Below are positions 22,261-34,084 of a DNA stretch of 64,000 nt, piece after piece. This DNA comes from Chinchilla lanigera (taxonomy: Eukaryota; Chordata; Mammalia; Rodentia; Chinchillidae). The stretch lies in the NCBI RefSeq assembly GCF_000276665.1, contig NW_004955473.1, positions 4,771,357 to 4,835,356 of the forward strand. Reading direction: 5' to 3'. The notes beneath the pieces are model-generated. The model was not told the DNA's origin, made no database searches, and was given only the letters and a program-made list of their open reading frames with translations. Each line of letters starts with the position of its first letter. Within the stretch, counting starts at the first letter, position 1. Position numbers and translations under genes: made by a program.

Positions 22261-22378
22261 GGCCAGGCATGGTGGGGTGCCCATGTAATCCAGCAGTCAG
22301 GAGGCTGAAGCAGGAGAATTCAAGTTCAGCCTGAACTCACTAGGCCCTGTCTCAGGGTCTGTCTCAGAAAAAAAGAAA
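22261..22378 (+). repeat. B1-like SINE
   Basis: ggccaggcatggtggggtgc, degraded. Confidence 0.7.
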
Positions 22379-22799
22379 AAGAACTAGAGAGTGCTGAAGG
22401 ACAAAATTCACTGGAGAGTATTGATATACAAGTTCAAACATTTGTAACCAGTAACTTTCTGGAGTTAAAAATAGTATTTTTCCTGTGGACTAATCAGTGT
22501 AAGTAGTATAAGTACATAAGGAAAGTATAAGTACATATGGAAAAATTTACTGTCAGTTTGAGGATAAAGATAAATGTGAAGACCGAATTAGCTCTGTATA
22601 TCCTACTTACTTTAAATTTTGATCCCTAATTTTTACCTTTTTGTTTTGCAACTGAAATAGTGTAAGATTAGTATTTATTTTATATGTAGAATATATAGGA
22701 CATGTGTGAGAATTCAGAGTGCAGTTTAGAATCAAATTCTTATTCTAAATAAAGCAATTCAAATGTTTTTTGATAACATTTAATATAAAAGCTTTGTGT

Positions 22800-22983
22800 G
22801 GGGGGAGAGTACTAGGTATTGAACGCAGGATCTCAAGCTGAGCTACATCCCCAGCCCTTTGTATTACTTTTCAAATTTTGAAATAGTATCTCACTAAGTT
22901 GCTCAGGCAAGAGTCAAACTTGAGATCCTCCTGCCTTAGCCTCCTGAGTTGCTGAGTTACAGGCCTGCACCACTATGCCTGGC
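22800..22983 (-). repeat. B4-like SINE
   Basis: gtactaggtattgaacgcag, then aaatagtatctcactaagtt. Confidence 0.65.
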
Positions 22984-23382
22984 TTAAAATTTATGTCGTT
23001 TAATAATTTATTAAATTTTCTCAAATAGAAAATGTTAAAACATTCAGTATTTTACATATTAAATTTGCATTCAGTTATGAATCAGTTATGAAAGTGAATT
23101 ATCTGTGTATATTATACATACCAAATTCAAATTGCAAGCTTTCTTTAGGGAAAAAGATTAGAGGTGTATACATTTAACTTAACAAAAGCTACTCCAAGAG
23201 TAGCTATCTTTATTTTATAGGATGGAAAACTAAAACCTAACTTGCTACCGTGTCTAGTGTCATGTAAATTTGCTGGAGATTGAAATTAGAAACACAAATT
23301 TCTAAATCAGTTTCATGTTTCGTTATTTGATGTTACTTAGAGTTCTTAATAAAATTGATTTATGTCTTATATTTGTTCTTAG

Positions 23383-23427
23383 GTGACTGCAGCTTGATGG
23401 ATGACGACAACTCTTTTCAACAAAGAA
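23383..23427 (+). CDS. ZNF280C: ZNF280C coding exon 2 (start codon)
   Basis: First coding exon of a C2H2 zinc-finger protein of the ZNF280 (SUHW, suppressor of hairy wing homologue) family, a nuclear DNA-binding protein. The acceptor is ttcttag at 23382. The ATG at 23397 opens MDDDNSFQQR, the acidic MDDD start I remember for ZNF280C rather than ZNF280D. The exon ends after the first base of a Ser codon (phase 1) at a GTAGGT donor, and exon 3 supplies the other two bases. Translation beyond the donor would stop four codons later, which supports the splice. The paralogue assignment rests on recalled family sequences. Confidence 0.85.
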
Positions 23428-23540
23428 GTAGGTGTTAAGTGCTGCAATTGATAAAAATATGCATAGGTTTTGTATTGATAAGCTTCCTGCAAGAGAAAAG
23501 ATGATACAGGAAGACACATTTTCTTAAAATTAATGGTGCT

Positions 23541-23740
23541 TAGAGCTGGCATCGTGGTACATGCCTGTGTAATCCAGCATTTTGGAAGGGTGAGGCAGGG
23601 GGATCCCAAGTTTGAGCCCAGCCTGGGCAACTTAGTGCCTTAGCAAGACCCTGTCTTTTGAAAAAGAAAAAATGCTGGGGGCGGGGGGAATAGCTCAATG
23701 TAAAGGCCTTGGCTTAGAACCCCAGTGCCACCAAAGAAGA
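23541..23740 (+). repeat. B1 plus ID-like tail (B4-like)
   Basis: B1 part to 23668; ID part ggaatagctcaatgtaaagg. Confidence 0.65.
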
Positions 23741-23796
23741 AAAAGAAATAAAAAAAGAAAAACACTTAAATTTGTTAAAATAATACATACTTATTG

Positions 23797-23877
23797 GGCC
23801 GAGCATATAACTCATTGGCACAGCACCTGCCTGGCAAATGCAAGGCCCTGAGTTTGATTCCCAGTACCAAAAAAAAT
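23797..23877 (+). repeat. ID-like SINE
   Basis: Flanked by aatacata repeats. Confidence 0.85.
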
Positions 23878-24579
23878 ACATATTCATGGTTAAAAATGAG
23901 TAATATACAATAAAATGTGAGCAAAGTAGATATTAAATGTTTTCTCTTCATCCACAGAGGTAGCATTATAGTCTTGACAGACATAATCACAAGTGTCCTC
24001 TGTGCATAGACAAGAACTTTCATTTCTAAAAATGATTATGCTATATGTGCTATTGTGTAACTTAAATTTTTTTTCTCAACAGTATATCTTAACTGTATCG
24101 ACAATGGATGGTAGAATACAGTTTAAAAGAATAAGGAAGACGTGTGTTCACATGGTTATCACTATGTTATCATTATCAGTATACATTAACTTCCTTCACT
24201 TCTTTACATTTGGCATTGCCTGACTTTGCCAAGTTTCTTAGCCTGTAGAGTATATGTCAAGTGCCTGCTATATATCCAATAGACTACTGTACATAGGAGG
24301 GAAGTACAAAGGAGAAAGAAAATATTCTCCACTTTCAAGAAGTTCACTTTGAAGTTGAAAGTAAATAATTAAGATACATTAAAAATAGTGAGCAGTTTGA
24401 GAACATGTACAGTAAACCTTAAATTGCATGCCATATAGACTGTCAGTACAGTAAGAGGTGAAAGAAAAACAGGTTTAATTGTTCATTGAGGAAGTTACAG
24501 TTGTTCTGATTTGGGAAAGGACAGCATTGATATTTTGTAAAGTATCTGCTTGAAGTTACATTCTGTATATAGCATCTTT

Positions 24580-24696
24580 TTCAATCTCTGTTTCCACTTC
24601 TATTAGATATTTTAATATATCAGAGATGAAGCAGTAGGCCAAGTAATTTTGCCAGGGTCACATAATTAGAGAAAAATTACAGTGAAGACTTGAACT
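24580..24696 (+). repeat. MIR-like SINE remnant
   Basis: gagatgaagcagtaggccaa, gccagggtcacataattaga and gaagacttgaacta. Confidence 0.5.
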
Positions 24697-25363
24697 ACAA
24701 TAGTTCCCTCTTATCTAGAGGATATAGTCCAAGAATGCCAATGAATACTAAAACCACAGGTTAAAGCAAAACTTACAATTTCATTCGTTTTCCATCTTAA
24801 AGTATTTATTATATTATGAACTGTGGCTGTAACTCTTGCTGTTTAAGGTACAACAGCAAAAACTACCATAAACTTCGTTTTCCTTCTTCCACTTCTCAGA
24901 AGATGGTTTTACCATAGATCTTAGAAACCTTGGCATATGAGGATTTTTTTCTTTCATTATTAAGTCAGGTACTTTTATTTTTTCACCTAACAGATGCAAT
25001 TTGCAGTTTACCTTTGGCATATCTGGATTGCTGGCAACATTACTTTTGTGCTTTGGGGCTACTGTTAGCTAAAATGAAAGCTACTTCAACAAAAGTACTG
25101 TTGGACTAACAACCAAGATGACCACTAAGTGACTACTAAGGCAGGCTATGTATACGGTGTGGATACACTGGACAAAGGGATGGTTAATGTTCCAGGAGGG
25201 ACAGTGCAAGAAAGTGCAATATTTCATTATGGTACTAACAATGATATGCAATTTAAAACCTATGAATTGTTTATTTCTGGAAATTTCCTAGTATTTTCAT
25301 ACCACAGTTCACTACAGGTAACTGAAACCATGGAATATAAAACTATAGGTAAGGAGGAACTGC
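24697..25363 (-). mobile_element. Tigger1-type fossil with transposase N-terminus
   Basis: Left end ttccctcttatctagagg and right end taactgaaaccatgg..ataggtaagga match Tigger terminal sequence. On the minus strand, 25065-24830 reads as a decayed transposase start: NPDMPK, LGEKIKVPDLIMKEK and later SSEKWKKEN, the helix-turn-helix region. The rest of the gene is deleted. Confidence 0.75.
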
Positions 25364-25703
25364 TTTATTCAATTCCATGTCAAGTCTGCTCTTTCCACTA
25401 TTTATATAATGTGGGCAATAAAATGTAAGGAGAAAGGATATTCTGGGTAAAAAAAATCAGTGCAAATGAGGGCTCCAGGGAACACAGTGAGGCTGGTGAT
25501 TTCAAGTATGCTAAATATACAAATATTAAATTATGAATTATGCTTTTACTTATTTGAGGACAATCTATACTTTTTTGAGGTATTTAGAAAAGGGAGTCGG
25601 TTCATAATACTGATTACATTTGGGAGAATGAGAACGTTTTTTGCTTTCAGGCTTTTTATGGAGGGAAACTAACTACCGAACATTATGCTAAGAAGTGAAT
25701 TTT

Positions 25704-25760
25704 GGGCTGAGGTGTAGGTCAGTGGCACAGTGTTTGCCTAACATGTACAAGGCCTTGGGT
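25704..25760 (+). repeat. ID-like SINE, truncated
   Basis: gggctgaggtgtaggtcagt; 3' end missing. Confidence 0.6.
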
Positions 25761-26120
25761 AGGAAAAAGAAGGAAGGGAATTGTGGCATACCTATGTAGA
25801 AGAGGAAAAATAAAAGTAAAAAAAAGAATGCCATGTGCTTGTTACGGTGTTTCTTTCGTATGCTATCTCCACACCATTGTTTTCTTCAAGAAGTGCCTTT
25901 TAAAGGTCCTGCTAAACTGTGGTCTTAATTTTGGGTTGAAAGTAGAAATGGCATTATTTTAATAAAACAGAATTACCTTTAGAAAGGGCTGCATTTTAAA
26001 ATAATGGATTTTTTTTGTCTAAGCCTGAACTCTGAAGATATTAGTTGTCACCCATCTACCCCTCTACCACTTACATACAGTCCTCCTTATAATTTTACTT
26101 TAGGTCACCTTCAGTATTTC

Positions 26121-26206
26121 TTTTTTTTTTTCTGGTACCAGGAGTTGAACTCACGACCTTGCGCTTGCCAGGCAGGCGCTATGCCGCTGAGCTAAATCCC
26201 CAGCCC
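26121..26206 (-). repeat. ID-like SINE
   Basis: Flanks cagtattt and cagtactt. Confidence 0.9.
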
Positions 26207-27108
26207 CAGTACTTGTTTTGAACAGAAACAATGCACAGTCTAAGTCAAACAACTCTGAAAAGGATTTAAATTGCATAACCACAATTTTGTTTCAGGGAGT
26301 AGGGTAGACAGGTGTGTCTGAACACATGTGTAAACCTGTATACTATCTCCTCCCGCACCCAAAAGGAATCTACTTTCAGCTGTTCAGCTGTTTTTCTAAT
26401 GATTCTTTCCAAATTTCTGTTTTCAAACATGTATGTGTATACTGCTCTCTCTCAAATCATCAGTTTTTGTCTTCTGATGATTTTCTATCAAGAAAGATGA
26501 GAATTTCAGGTGTATTTTTTACACTTTAGCACTCTCCAAGCTTTTCTCAATATAATTATATCTCAGTTTTTGGTTAAATCATCTTTGCTTTTACTATGGT
26601 GATCATAGTATATATTTTTCACTGATGAGCATAGTACTGGTTAATATGGTTACTTTTTTTTCTCTTTATATAGCCTGCAATTAAAAATTTTCATGCTTTA
26701 TATTTGATGGTTGTTAAAATCTATAACTAAGTCTTAACAGTACTCGTATATAGGCTCTTAGTTTTCTACATGGTAAAATGTGTCACGTCATCTAAGTATA
26801 ATTTTTATTATTTTCCGCTAAAGAGGTATCAGGTCTTTTTGCAGTAATAGTCTCATAATATATTTGCTCTATAGACCTATTGAGCAATTACTGTCCTGAA
26901 ACTTTCCTTTGTTTTTGTATTGTGTTGACTGTCATGTTTCCTGCATTCTATATTTTTCTCCTTCTTAAGTCCCATAATTGGGTGGACTCTGCTTGAGAAA
27001 GAAAGAGTAAATGGGAGAGAAAATCTGTCAAACTGAAATTCTCATATTTCTTGATAGAAAATTATTAGATAATGACAAAAACTGATGATTTAAGAAAGAG
27101 TGGTATAG

Positions 27109-27195
27109 GGGCCAGGGATATACCTCAATGGCACAGTGCCTGCCTGGCAAGTGAGGTCCTGAGTTCAATTCCCAGTACCCACCCCCCCAAAAAAC
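27109..27195 (+). repeat. ID-like SINE
   Basis: gggatatacctcaatggcac, short C/A-rich tail. Confidence 0.85.
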
Positions 27196-27544
27196 AGCAG
27201 TATGTACATTTGTTGGTCATTACTCTTCATAAACAAATAGGTACCACATGCTAAGAATAGTAGATTGGCCAAGTATAGAAAATTATTTTTAGTAAGATTT
27301 TTATATAAACATTATTTTAACTTTCTTATACCTCCACCCCAACTTTAGGATGTTCTCTTATTTCCAGCCTTCTGAAATTTTATGATGTGCCTCAGTGTAC
27401 TTGTTCTATTCTTCGTCATTTTGCTGGGCGCTAGTGGCTCCTTTCATTCTAGAGATTTATGTCCTTCAGAACTGGGAATTTTTGTCTTATTTTTCTTTGA
27501 TTACCTTCCCTTCCTTTTTTCTGTCCTGTTTCTGAATTATTTTC

Positions 27545-27820
27545 ACTAGTAGGGATTCAATCCGGGGCCTTTACACTGAGCTATATCCCTGAATTTTTTT
27601 TCACTTGAACTGGTCTCATTAAATAGCCTAGGCTGGGCTGGAACTAGAATCCTCTTGCCTTAGTATCCCAGCATGCTGGGATTACAGGTGTGTGCCATCA
27701 CACTCTACTTATTATTTGAGACAGGCTTTTACTAAGTTGCACAGGCTGTGCTTAAACTTGGAGTCTTTCTGCCTTAGCCTCCCAAGTAGCTAGGATTATA
27801 GGCATGTGGCGCTGTGACTA
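27545..27820 (-). repeat. Old B4-like SINE plus B1
   Basis: 27545-27700 and 27715-27820. Confidence 0.6.
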
Positions 27821-28588
27821 GTTTTTATTAGATGTCTGTTGTACATTTGAAATTGATTTTTCTAACAATTTTGGCTTTTCTGTTTGTTACATGTTCGTTG
27901 CCTTTTACTTCCATAGTTGCTCAACTTTGGAATTTATTTTTTTTTAACTGAAACTTGGGTGTCTTATTTTTACTCTTTTCCTGAATGTGATTTATAATAA
28001 TTTTGTTTTATTTCTCCAAACATGCTAATTGTAATTTCTTTAATATTTTTCTGTTCTGTATCTGTGTGCTTGGTCATAACTTACAGGCTCGTAGTATTCA
28101 CAATATGTTTTTTGTTTAGTTTCTTCAGGTGAAAAGTTTCTGCTGTGGAATGGAATGAGCTTCATTTAATATCCCTATTTTCAGTCTCGTACTTCATCCT
28201 TGCTTTGCTTTATGCCTAGTGGCCCTGAATCTAGTTCAGGGGTTTTTTGCCTCTTTTTTTTAAATTTATCTCCCTTTTGTTAATACAGGTGAGTTTTTTC
28301 AGATGATTGTTAGATATAATCCTTTTTGTAAGTATAATCATATTGTAGTAATATAACTGAAACTCACTTTAAATGCATTTGATCTTAAAATTCATTGGCC
28401 ATGGTATCTACTGTCCTCCATTATCTACCTAGTAGCCAAGTTTTACTAGTTTACATGTTAACAAATTAAATTCTTTGCTTCTTCCTTTTGCTAGCATGTA
28501 CCAATTACAAATATAATCTGAATTTATATTGAAGAGATTTTTTTTCTTTTTGAAAAATAAGGTTTCATTCTCTCCTTTTGAAAATTAG

Positions 28589-28741
28589 GTAATTCGAAAA
28601 TGGCAGAACTATTCATGGAATGTGAAGAAGAAGAGCTAGAACCATGGCAGAAAAAAGTAGAACCACCACAGGTTCAAGATGACGATGATGATGAGCTAAT
28701 CTTTGTTGGAGAAATATCAAGTTCAAAACCAGCCATTTCAA
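28589..28741 (+). CDS. ZNF280C: ZNF280C coding exon 3, conserved acidic N-terminal domain
   Basis: Carries the most conserved N-terminal block of the family, MAELFMECEEEELEPWQKK, followed by an Asp run and DELIFVGEISSSKPAIS. It corresponds to the N-terminal ZNF280 domain (DUF4195 in Pfam terms, from memory). The run of acidic residues followed by ELIFVG resembles a SUMO-interacting motif (inference). Acceptor attag at 28588, donor GTAAGC at 28742; entry phase 1, exit phase 1. The internal ATG at 28600 could act as a secondary start if exon 2 were skipped. Confidence 0.93.
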
Positions 28742-29092
28742 GTAAGCATTTACTTCAGTGACATTTCATAAGATAGTTGTTTCCTGTTTTCATTGGAAAA
28801 GCATATGAACTATCGTATGTGGTCTTGATATATTTGTTCTTCTGAAAGAAGCTGGAGGGGAAAAGAAGGGCTAGAAGTTAGTAAAAACTTGGATAATTAC
28901 AGTGAGCATGTAGCTGGGGACAGCAATACCATAAAATATCATATGTGAGAAAACAGTTGAGCATTGTAGGCCTTCTGAGATCCTGCTTTTTAAGGGAGCC
29001 GTTTAGCCTATGTGTTTAATTTTGGTTTTTGTTTCTCTTTGCAGCCCTGATGTAAAGAAAAGGAATTTATACTTTTTTAAAATATTCAGAAT

Positions 29093-29265
29093 AGCCAGGC
29101 GTGGTGGCGCACGCCTGTAATCCCAGCACTTGGGAGGCTGAGGTAGGATTGTTGCGAGTTCGAGACCAGCCTGGGCTACAAAGTGAGCTCAAGGCCAGCC
29201 TGAACTGTGTAGTGAGACTCTGTCTCAAAAAGACAAAAATAAATAAAATAAATAAAATATTAAGA
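29093..29265 (+). repeat. B1-like SINE, near-consensus
   Basis: ccaggcgtggtggcgcacgc; flanks share aatattcagaata/aatattaagaata. Confidence 0.92.
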
Positions 29266-29461
29266 ATATACTAAATAGGTTTGTATTAGTGTCTGGTAGG
29301 GGTTGTCATGTCCAAGCAGCTGTCTTATGAAAGTGTCAGCTTGGTTCATGGCTATTAAAATGTGTAGGCTCTGTGTGATTATGCAATTTCTGCTGTGTGT
29401 ACCAACATGTGCTGTAGCTTCTGGCTATACCTACCTTACTGAAAATACAAGGGGATATTTG

Positions 29462-29612
29462 TTTGTTTGAGACAGGGTCTCAGTATGTACTGTAATTCAG
29501 TCTATCCTTAAACTCACTATGTAGCTCAAGCTGGCATCAAGCTCATAGCCCTCCTCCTGCCTCAGCTTCCTGAATGCTGGGATTACAGGGGTGCACCACC
29601 ATGCCTGGCTGA
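29462..29612 (-). repeat. B1-like SINE
   Basis: gagacagggtctcagtatgt to accatgcctggc. Confidence 0.8.
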
Positions 29613-30134
29613 CAGCTCCTATTTGTATTCATGGTGGAAGGACCTACACTTTTGCCACTGTACTTGGTTGATATAGGCAGTCAGAACACTTACATCCTTA
29701 TAGATTTCAAGCAAAAGATGCCTACTTTCTAGCAAAAGATGCCCAATGCCTTTGTGAATTACTAGATTTCTCTCAGGTAATTAACATTACCTTAACATTA
29801 TTATAATGTCAAAGTAAAGGTACCACCGATAACTTGTTAAAATATCCTCTCAAAAATGAATAAAGTGTATGACACAGAATACTGAATTTCTTGAAAGAAG
29901 AAACATACTTTCCCATTTTATTTACTTTTTTAAGTTGGAGAATTTAGCAAAGAATGTAGTTAGCATACCAATTTTCTTAGTTACCATGACAATGAACAAT
30001 GGTGTGGTTGGGACAAATTTTATATTTTCTGAAAGCCTGATTCTTTTGTCTCCATTTCTCTGCCTGCCTGCCTGTCTCTGTCTATATCTATGTCTATCCC
30101 TGTCTCTGTTGGTCTGCCTCCCTCTGCCTCCGCC

Positions 30135-30292
30135 CTGCCCATACTAGAATTGAATTAATGGCACTGGGCTATATCCCCTAACCCTTCTATTTTGAATTGG
30201 GTTCTAAATGGTCCAGACAGGGACTTGAGATTCTCCTGCCTCAGCCTCCTAGGGTGCTGGTATTACAAATATGTACCTCCTTGCCTGGCTTC
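30135..30292 (-). repeat. Degraded B4-like SINE
   Basis: cactgggctatatcccctaa, then agattctcctgcctcagcct. Confidence 0.55.
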
Positions 30293-30726
30293 TTGTTTCT
30301 CTTGACTCTAAACTTAGACTAGAGCTTATATTCATTTTTATCACAAGTAGGAATGTTTTCCCAGTTGAATTCTTAATATAATCTGTGGCAAATTTGTAAA
30401 GTGCTAAGTAGAGTGTCACTTAAGTCATAAAACGAGCTAGGTGTATTTGGCATGTTTATTGTTAGTAGTGAAAGAGGATAGTATATTGTATTTTTTAAAG
30501 AGAATAATTTAAAAAACAATAAAAATGATACACAATTTCAAAACTAGATGGTAGGAAATTAACAATGGTTATTATATTGTATATTGTTATCTTCAAAGTA
30601 GTTGTTCAGATTACCAGATATAAGCATGTAAGATTGGTCAAACAGTATAGACACTAACTGTTCCTTTCAGTGAATTAATTAGTAGTACAATTTTCTTAGC
30701 TATTTTGTGAGTGTGCGTATGTGGGT

Positions 30727-30727
30727 G

Positions 30728-30759
<32 letters not shown>

Positions 30760-30775
30760 TACACACACACACACC
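30727..30775 (+). repeat. (TA)n(CA)n microsatellite
   Basis: Uninterrupted TA repeats followed by CA repeats with one TA interruption. Confidence 0.9.
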
Positions 30776-31468
30776 CTGCTACTTTTTTCCTTTCCACCAT
30801 CCTGGTTGTTATTCCCATTTTGAGCAGTTGCTTTCCTTTTCACAATGTCTCTTGTACATTTTGGATCTTACCACATCTTTTTTATCTTTTCCTCAGTTGA
30901 TGGGCATTTTGGTTGTTTCCAAGATTTATCTATTACAAATTGTGCTGCTATAAACATGGGTGCACATATAACACTGTGGTATGATGGTTTTAATTCTTCT
31001 AGAAAAATACATAGAACGGGACTAATAGATCGAGTGGGACCTCTAATCCTAGTTTTTTGAGGAATCTCCACATTTGATTTCCACAGTGGTTGTACCAGTT
31101 GGCACTCCCAACTGTAGAGAAGGGTCCCTTTATCCCTACAGCCCCACCAATATTTGTTATTGGTTAATTTCTTGATGATAGCAATCTTTCTGGGATGAGA
31201 TGGAATCTCAGTGCTGTTTTAATTTGCATTTCTTGGATGACCAATGATTTTGAACATTGTTTCATATATTTATTTGCCATTTGTATTTTTTCATCTGAGA
31301 AGTGTGTATTCATCTCAGATACCCATTTTTGGATTGGGTCTTTGAATTTTAGGGGTCTGGTTTTTTTTAATTCTTTATAAGTTGTACTTGGAAATCCTTT
31401 GTCTGAGGGACAGTTGGCTAAAGTTTTTTCCCAATTTGTGGGTTTTCTTTTCACTCTGTTAGTGATTT

Positions 31469-31565
31469 CTTTTTGTTTTTTTTTTTTTTTGGGTACCAGG
31501 AATTGAACTCAGGACCTTGCACTTGGCCAGGCAGATGCAATGCCACTGAGTTATACCCCAGGCTT
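31469..31565 (-). repeat. ID-like SINE nested in L1
   Basis: T-run then gggtaccaggaattgaactc; see the L1 entry for the duplication. Confidence 0.88.
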
Positions 31566-31883
31566 AGTGATTTCTTTCGATGTGAAAAACTTTTTAATGA
31601 GATCCCAGTTGTTGATTCTTCAAAGTATTTGTGTTGCATTTTAAGTTACTATTCTTATCACTGATAATTTTATGGTAAAATATTACCATATTTCAAAATT
31701 CTTACTCAAATCATCTTCCTGAAAGCAAACAATTCCCATTCATGTTGGATTTATATCAATTGTAGGTGAGTGTTAACAGTACTGAACTACAATAATGTGT
31801 ATTAGTTTTAAGTAATTCTATCAAAAAAGGGAGTAGACCCAGTGGAATTTCATTTCTAAATTGTTAACTCAGAACTTGATTTT

Positions 31884-31998
31884 TAGCTCAGTGTTGTGTC
31901 ACACCTATACTCCAGCACTTAATGAGGCTGAGGCAGGAGGATTGCCATGGGTTTGAGGCCAGCCTGAGCTATAAAGTGAGTTCAAAATCAGTCTCCTC
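31884..31998 (+). repeat. B1-like SINE, truncated
   Basis: cccagtgttgtgtcac-type start; ends inside the second module at the MaLR junction. Confidence 0.7.
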
Positions 31999-33365
31999 CA
32001 AGATCTAAGGCAAACTTAGCTGTGAGCCCCTGTACAAACGAAAAGTTAAACACTTCCAACATTCAGTGGCACAAGATAAACATTACCATTCCAAAAGACA
32101 CAAATAGGAGGATACAAAGCATTGGGACCAAAGCAAGTCCAAAATCCAGTGGGGTAAACATTAAGTCCTGTAGTTCCATGTGGAACATCTGAAGCAATCT
32201 GTGGTACATTGTGAGCTCCAAAGGGCTTGCATGACTCTTCCCCCTTTGGCACTTCTGGTGGTTGTAGCTCCTAGGGCTTCTCTCTTGGGCCCTCTTTGCT
32301 CCCTCTTTGCAGCTTTTGTCAGACAATCCACATTCCTGGCTTTTTCAACTTTCTGAGGTCTCCACTGCTCTTTAGGTGTCTCACTCACAGCTTCACACAC
32401 TGCCCTCTCAGGAGCACACAGCTTGGCCACCCAGGCCTTCTGAAATCTAGGTGGAAGCCGCCTTAACCTCAGAACTCCTGCATTCTGTATGTGCCTTAAA
32501 CCAGTACCATGTGGACAGTACCAAGGTTTGCTGCCAGCTGGAGCAGTAGCCAGGCTTTCCTCTCTCTGAGCTGTCAGGGTTGAGTGCCTGGATTGCTGGG
32601 CACTCTGAACCCGATTCTGAGGAACAGATTCTCTGTGCCTCCACAGTTCAGGAACCTGGTGCAGCCACTACTGCCATTCTGGAACATGGCACTCTACGGC
32701 CTTCTTCTCAAAGCAAAGTCTTTCACCTTAGCAGTTTTGAGACTGCAAAGGGTGGAAACTTGCTTCTTTTGATGCCCTCAGGCCATCTTTTCTGTTCTCT
32801 AGTCCCGTCTCAGCAATGGAGATCTCCTCAGCTCTGTCTTTGCAATCCACAGCTTTACTGAGGCTTCTTTTCTGGCCAAACTCACAACATTTTAAATCAT
32901 CCTGCTGGGCTATTTGCTCTTGATTCTGAACATAAATCTGGCTAAAAGCCATAGCCATGCCACTGCCCCAATGTTCGACTGCCTTGAAACTTCTTTTGCC
33001 AGGTTAATTAGTCCACCACCCTTAATCTCAGTCTAAGGCCAAGTCTCTGGACATGAGCAAAATGCAGACAAACTTTTTTGCCAAGCCATAGCACACAGTC
33101 TGGAGTCCCACAGGCAATGCAGTCCTTCCCAGCAGAAACGTCCCGAGTCTGGTCTGTACTGGCAGGATTTCTAGCAGCCTTCTGGTCTTTGAGCCCTGAC
33201 CAAAATCTCCCATACAGAACAGCTGAAAGCATTCTAGTGCTTCTCTTTGAGGTGAACTCTGCAAACCTTTCCAAACACTTCCCACAAGCCATTTCCAAAG
33301 GCTCTTGAACCCCACATAGTTAGGTATAGTCATAGCAAGGACCACACTCCTTTGGTATCAAATTC
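31999..33365 (-). mobile_element. MaLR internal sequence
   Basis: Lies directly downstream, in element orientation, of the LTR at 33366-33723 and resembles the non-coding internal part of MaLR retrotransposons. Broken short frames only, no intact gene. It stops at a B1 fragment near 31998 and no second LTR is present. Confidence 0.6.
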
Positions 33366-33723
33366 TGTCTTGGTTACTTCTCTGTCGTTGCTGAGACAAA
33401 ATACCTCATGCCTAAAATTAAGGAAGGAAAGGTTTATTTAGCTTACAGTTTGTGGAGGTTTCAGTCCATACTCGGGTGGCACGAGGCAGAGGGCAATAGC
33501 TCATGACTGCAGAAAACAGCAAAACCAACAAGGGCAAAAAAGGAGGAGCACCAAGCAAGCCTCTTTCCCTCCCTTATATTGTATGACGGCTACTATCCCC
33601 AGGGCAGGTGTAGCACTCATGCCCATAATCCTAGCACTGAACCAAGAATCACTCAAAAACCCTAGAAGCCTGCCACATGACTGCATGAGGCTTTGAGGGG
33701 ACATTCAAACACAAATCATAACA
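33366..33723 (-). mobile_element. MaLR LTR, 5' LTR of a partial provirus
   Basis: Complete antisense LTR with terminal tgtcttgg and cataaca, the ctgagacaaaatacctcatg block and the actgcatgaggctttgaggg block. Internal sequence continues on its low-coordinate side. Confidence 0.8.
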
Positions 33724-33947
33724 ATACTTATATGACCTTTTACTTTACAGAATTGTGAAATCTGGTTCTTTTGGAGTAGAAGATAAAAAGATTTTGAGGA
33801 TTTATGGGATATTTTCGTGTTTTTTATCTTTTTTTAATAAGCAATTTTAGGCCAATTGCTGCTCTGCTAAATTTCAATTTGAGTTCTCAGATAACTGGAA
33901 GTTACAGAGTTCACATGAGTACAAGAGGGAGCAGTCTTTATTTTGTG

Positions 33948-34084
33948 GACTTGGGGTCTCACTGTGTAGTTTAAGGTGGACTTGAACTCCTTATGTAGCA
34001 CAGGCTGGCTTCAAACTGGTGGTGATCCTCTTGCCTCAGCCTCCGAAGTGCTGGGATTATAGGCCTGCACCACCACACCTCGCC
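33948..34084 (-). repeat. B1-like SINE
   Basis: acttggggtctcactgtgta to caccacacctcgcc. Confidence 0.75.

Larger units (their letters stand above)
12341..23382 (+). other. ZNF280C: ZNF280C intron 1
   Basis: About 11 kb. After the CpG island, 12920-13670 is single-copy sequence in which I see no gene. The rest is SINE-dense, with an old L1 3' fragment, a hAT-like MITE, a MER5-like copy and a Tigger-like element. Stretches near 16050-16290, 17020-17340, 20060-20480 and 22380-22800 show nothing recognisable. Confidence 0.75.
23428..28588 (+). other. ZNF280C: ZNF280C intron 2
   Basis: About 5.2 kb. Contains B1 and ID SINEs near its start, a MIR-like remnant, the Tigger1-type fossil at 24.7-25.4 kb, two further IDs and two old B4/B1 remnants. 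23880-24580, 25365-26110, 26210-27105, 27196-27540 and 27825-28588 are AT-rich and without recognisable features. Confidence 0.75.
30455..31665 (-). mobile_element. L1 3' portion, antisense, with nested ID and microsatellite
   Basis: The 3' UTR (aggaaattaacaatggttat near 30551) and the last part of ORF2 (ttgtgctgctataaacatgg; tttgcatttcttggatgac). A (TA)n(CA)n tract lies in the UTR at 30727-30775. An ID SINE interrupts ORF2 at 31469-31565, flanked by copies of tagtgatttcttt. Confidence 0.8.

Noticed and set aside
30711..30953. Frame over the (TA)n(CA)n tract
   Set aside because: Translation of a microsatellite within L1 3' UTR.
32046..33345. Several 65-105 codon frames on both strands
   Set aside because: They lie in MaLR internal sequence, overlap each other and show no conserved domain.
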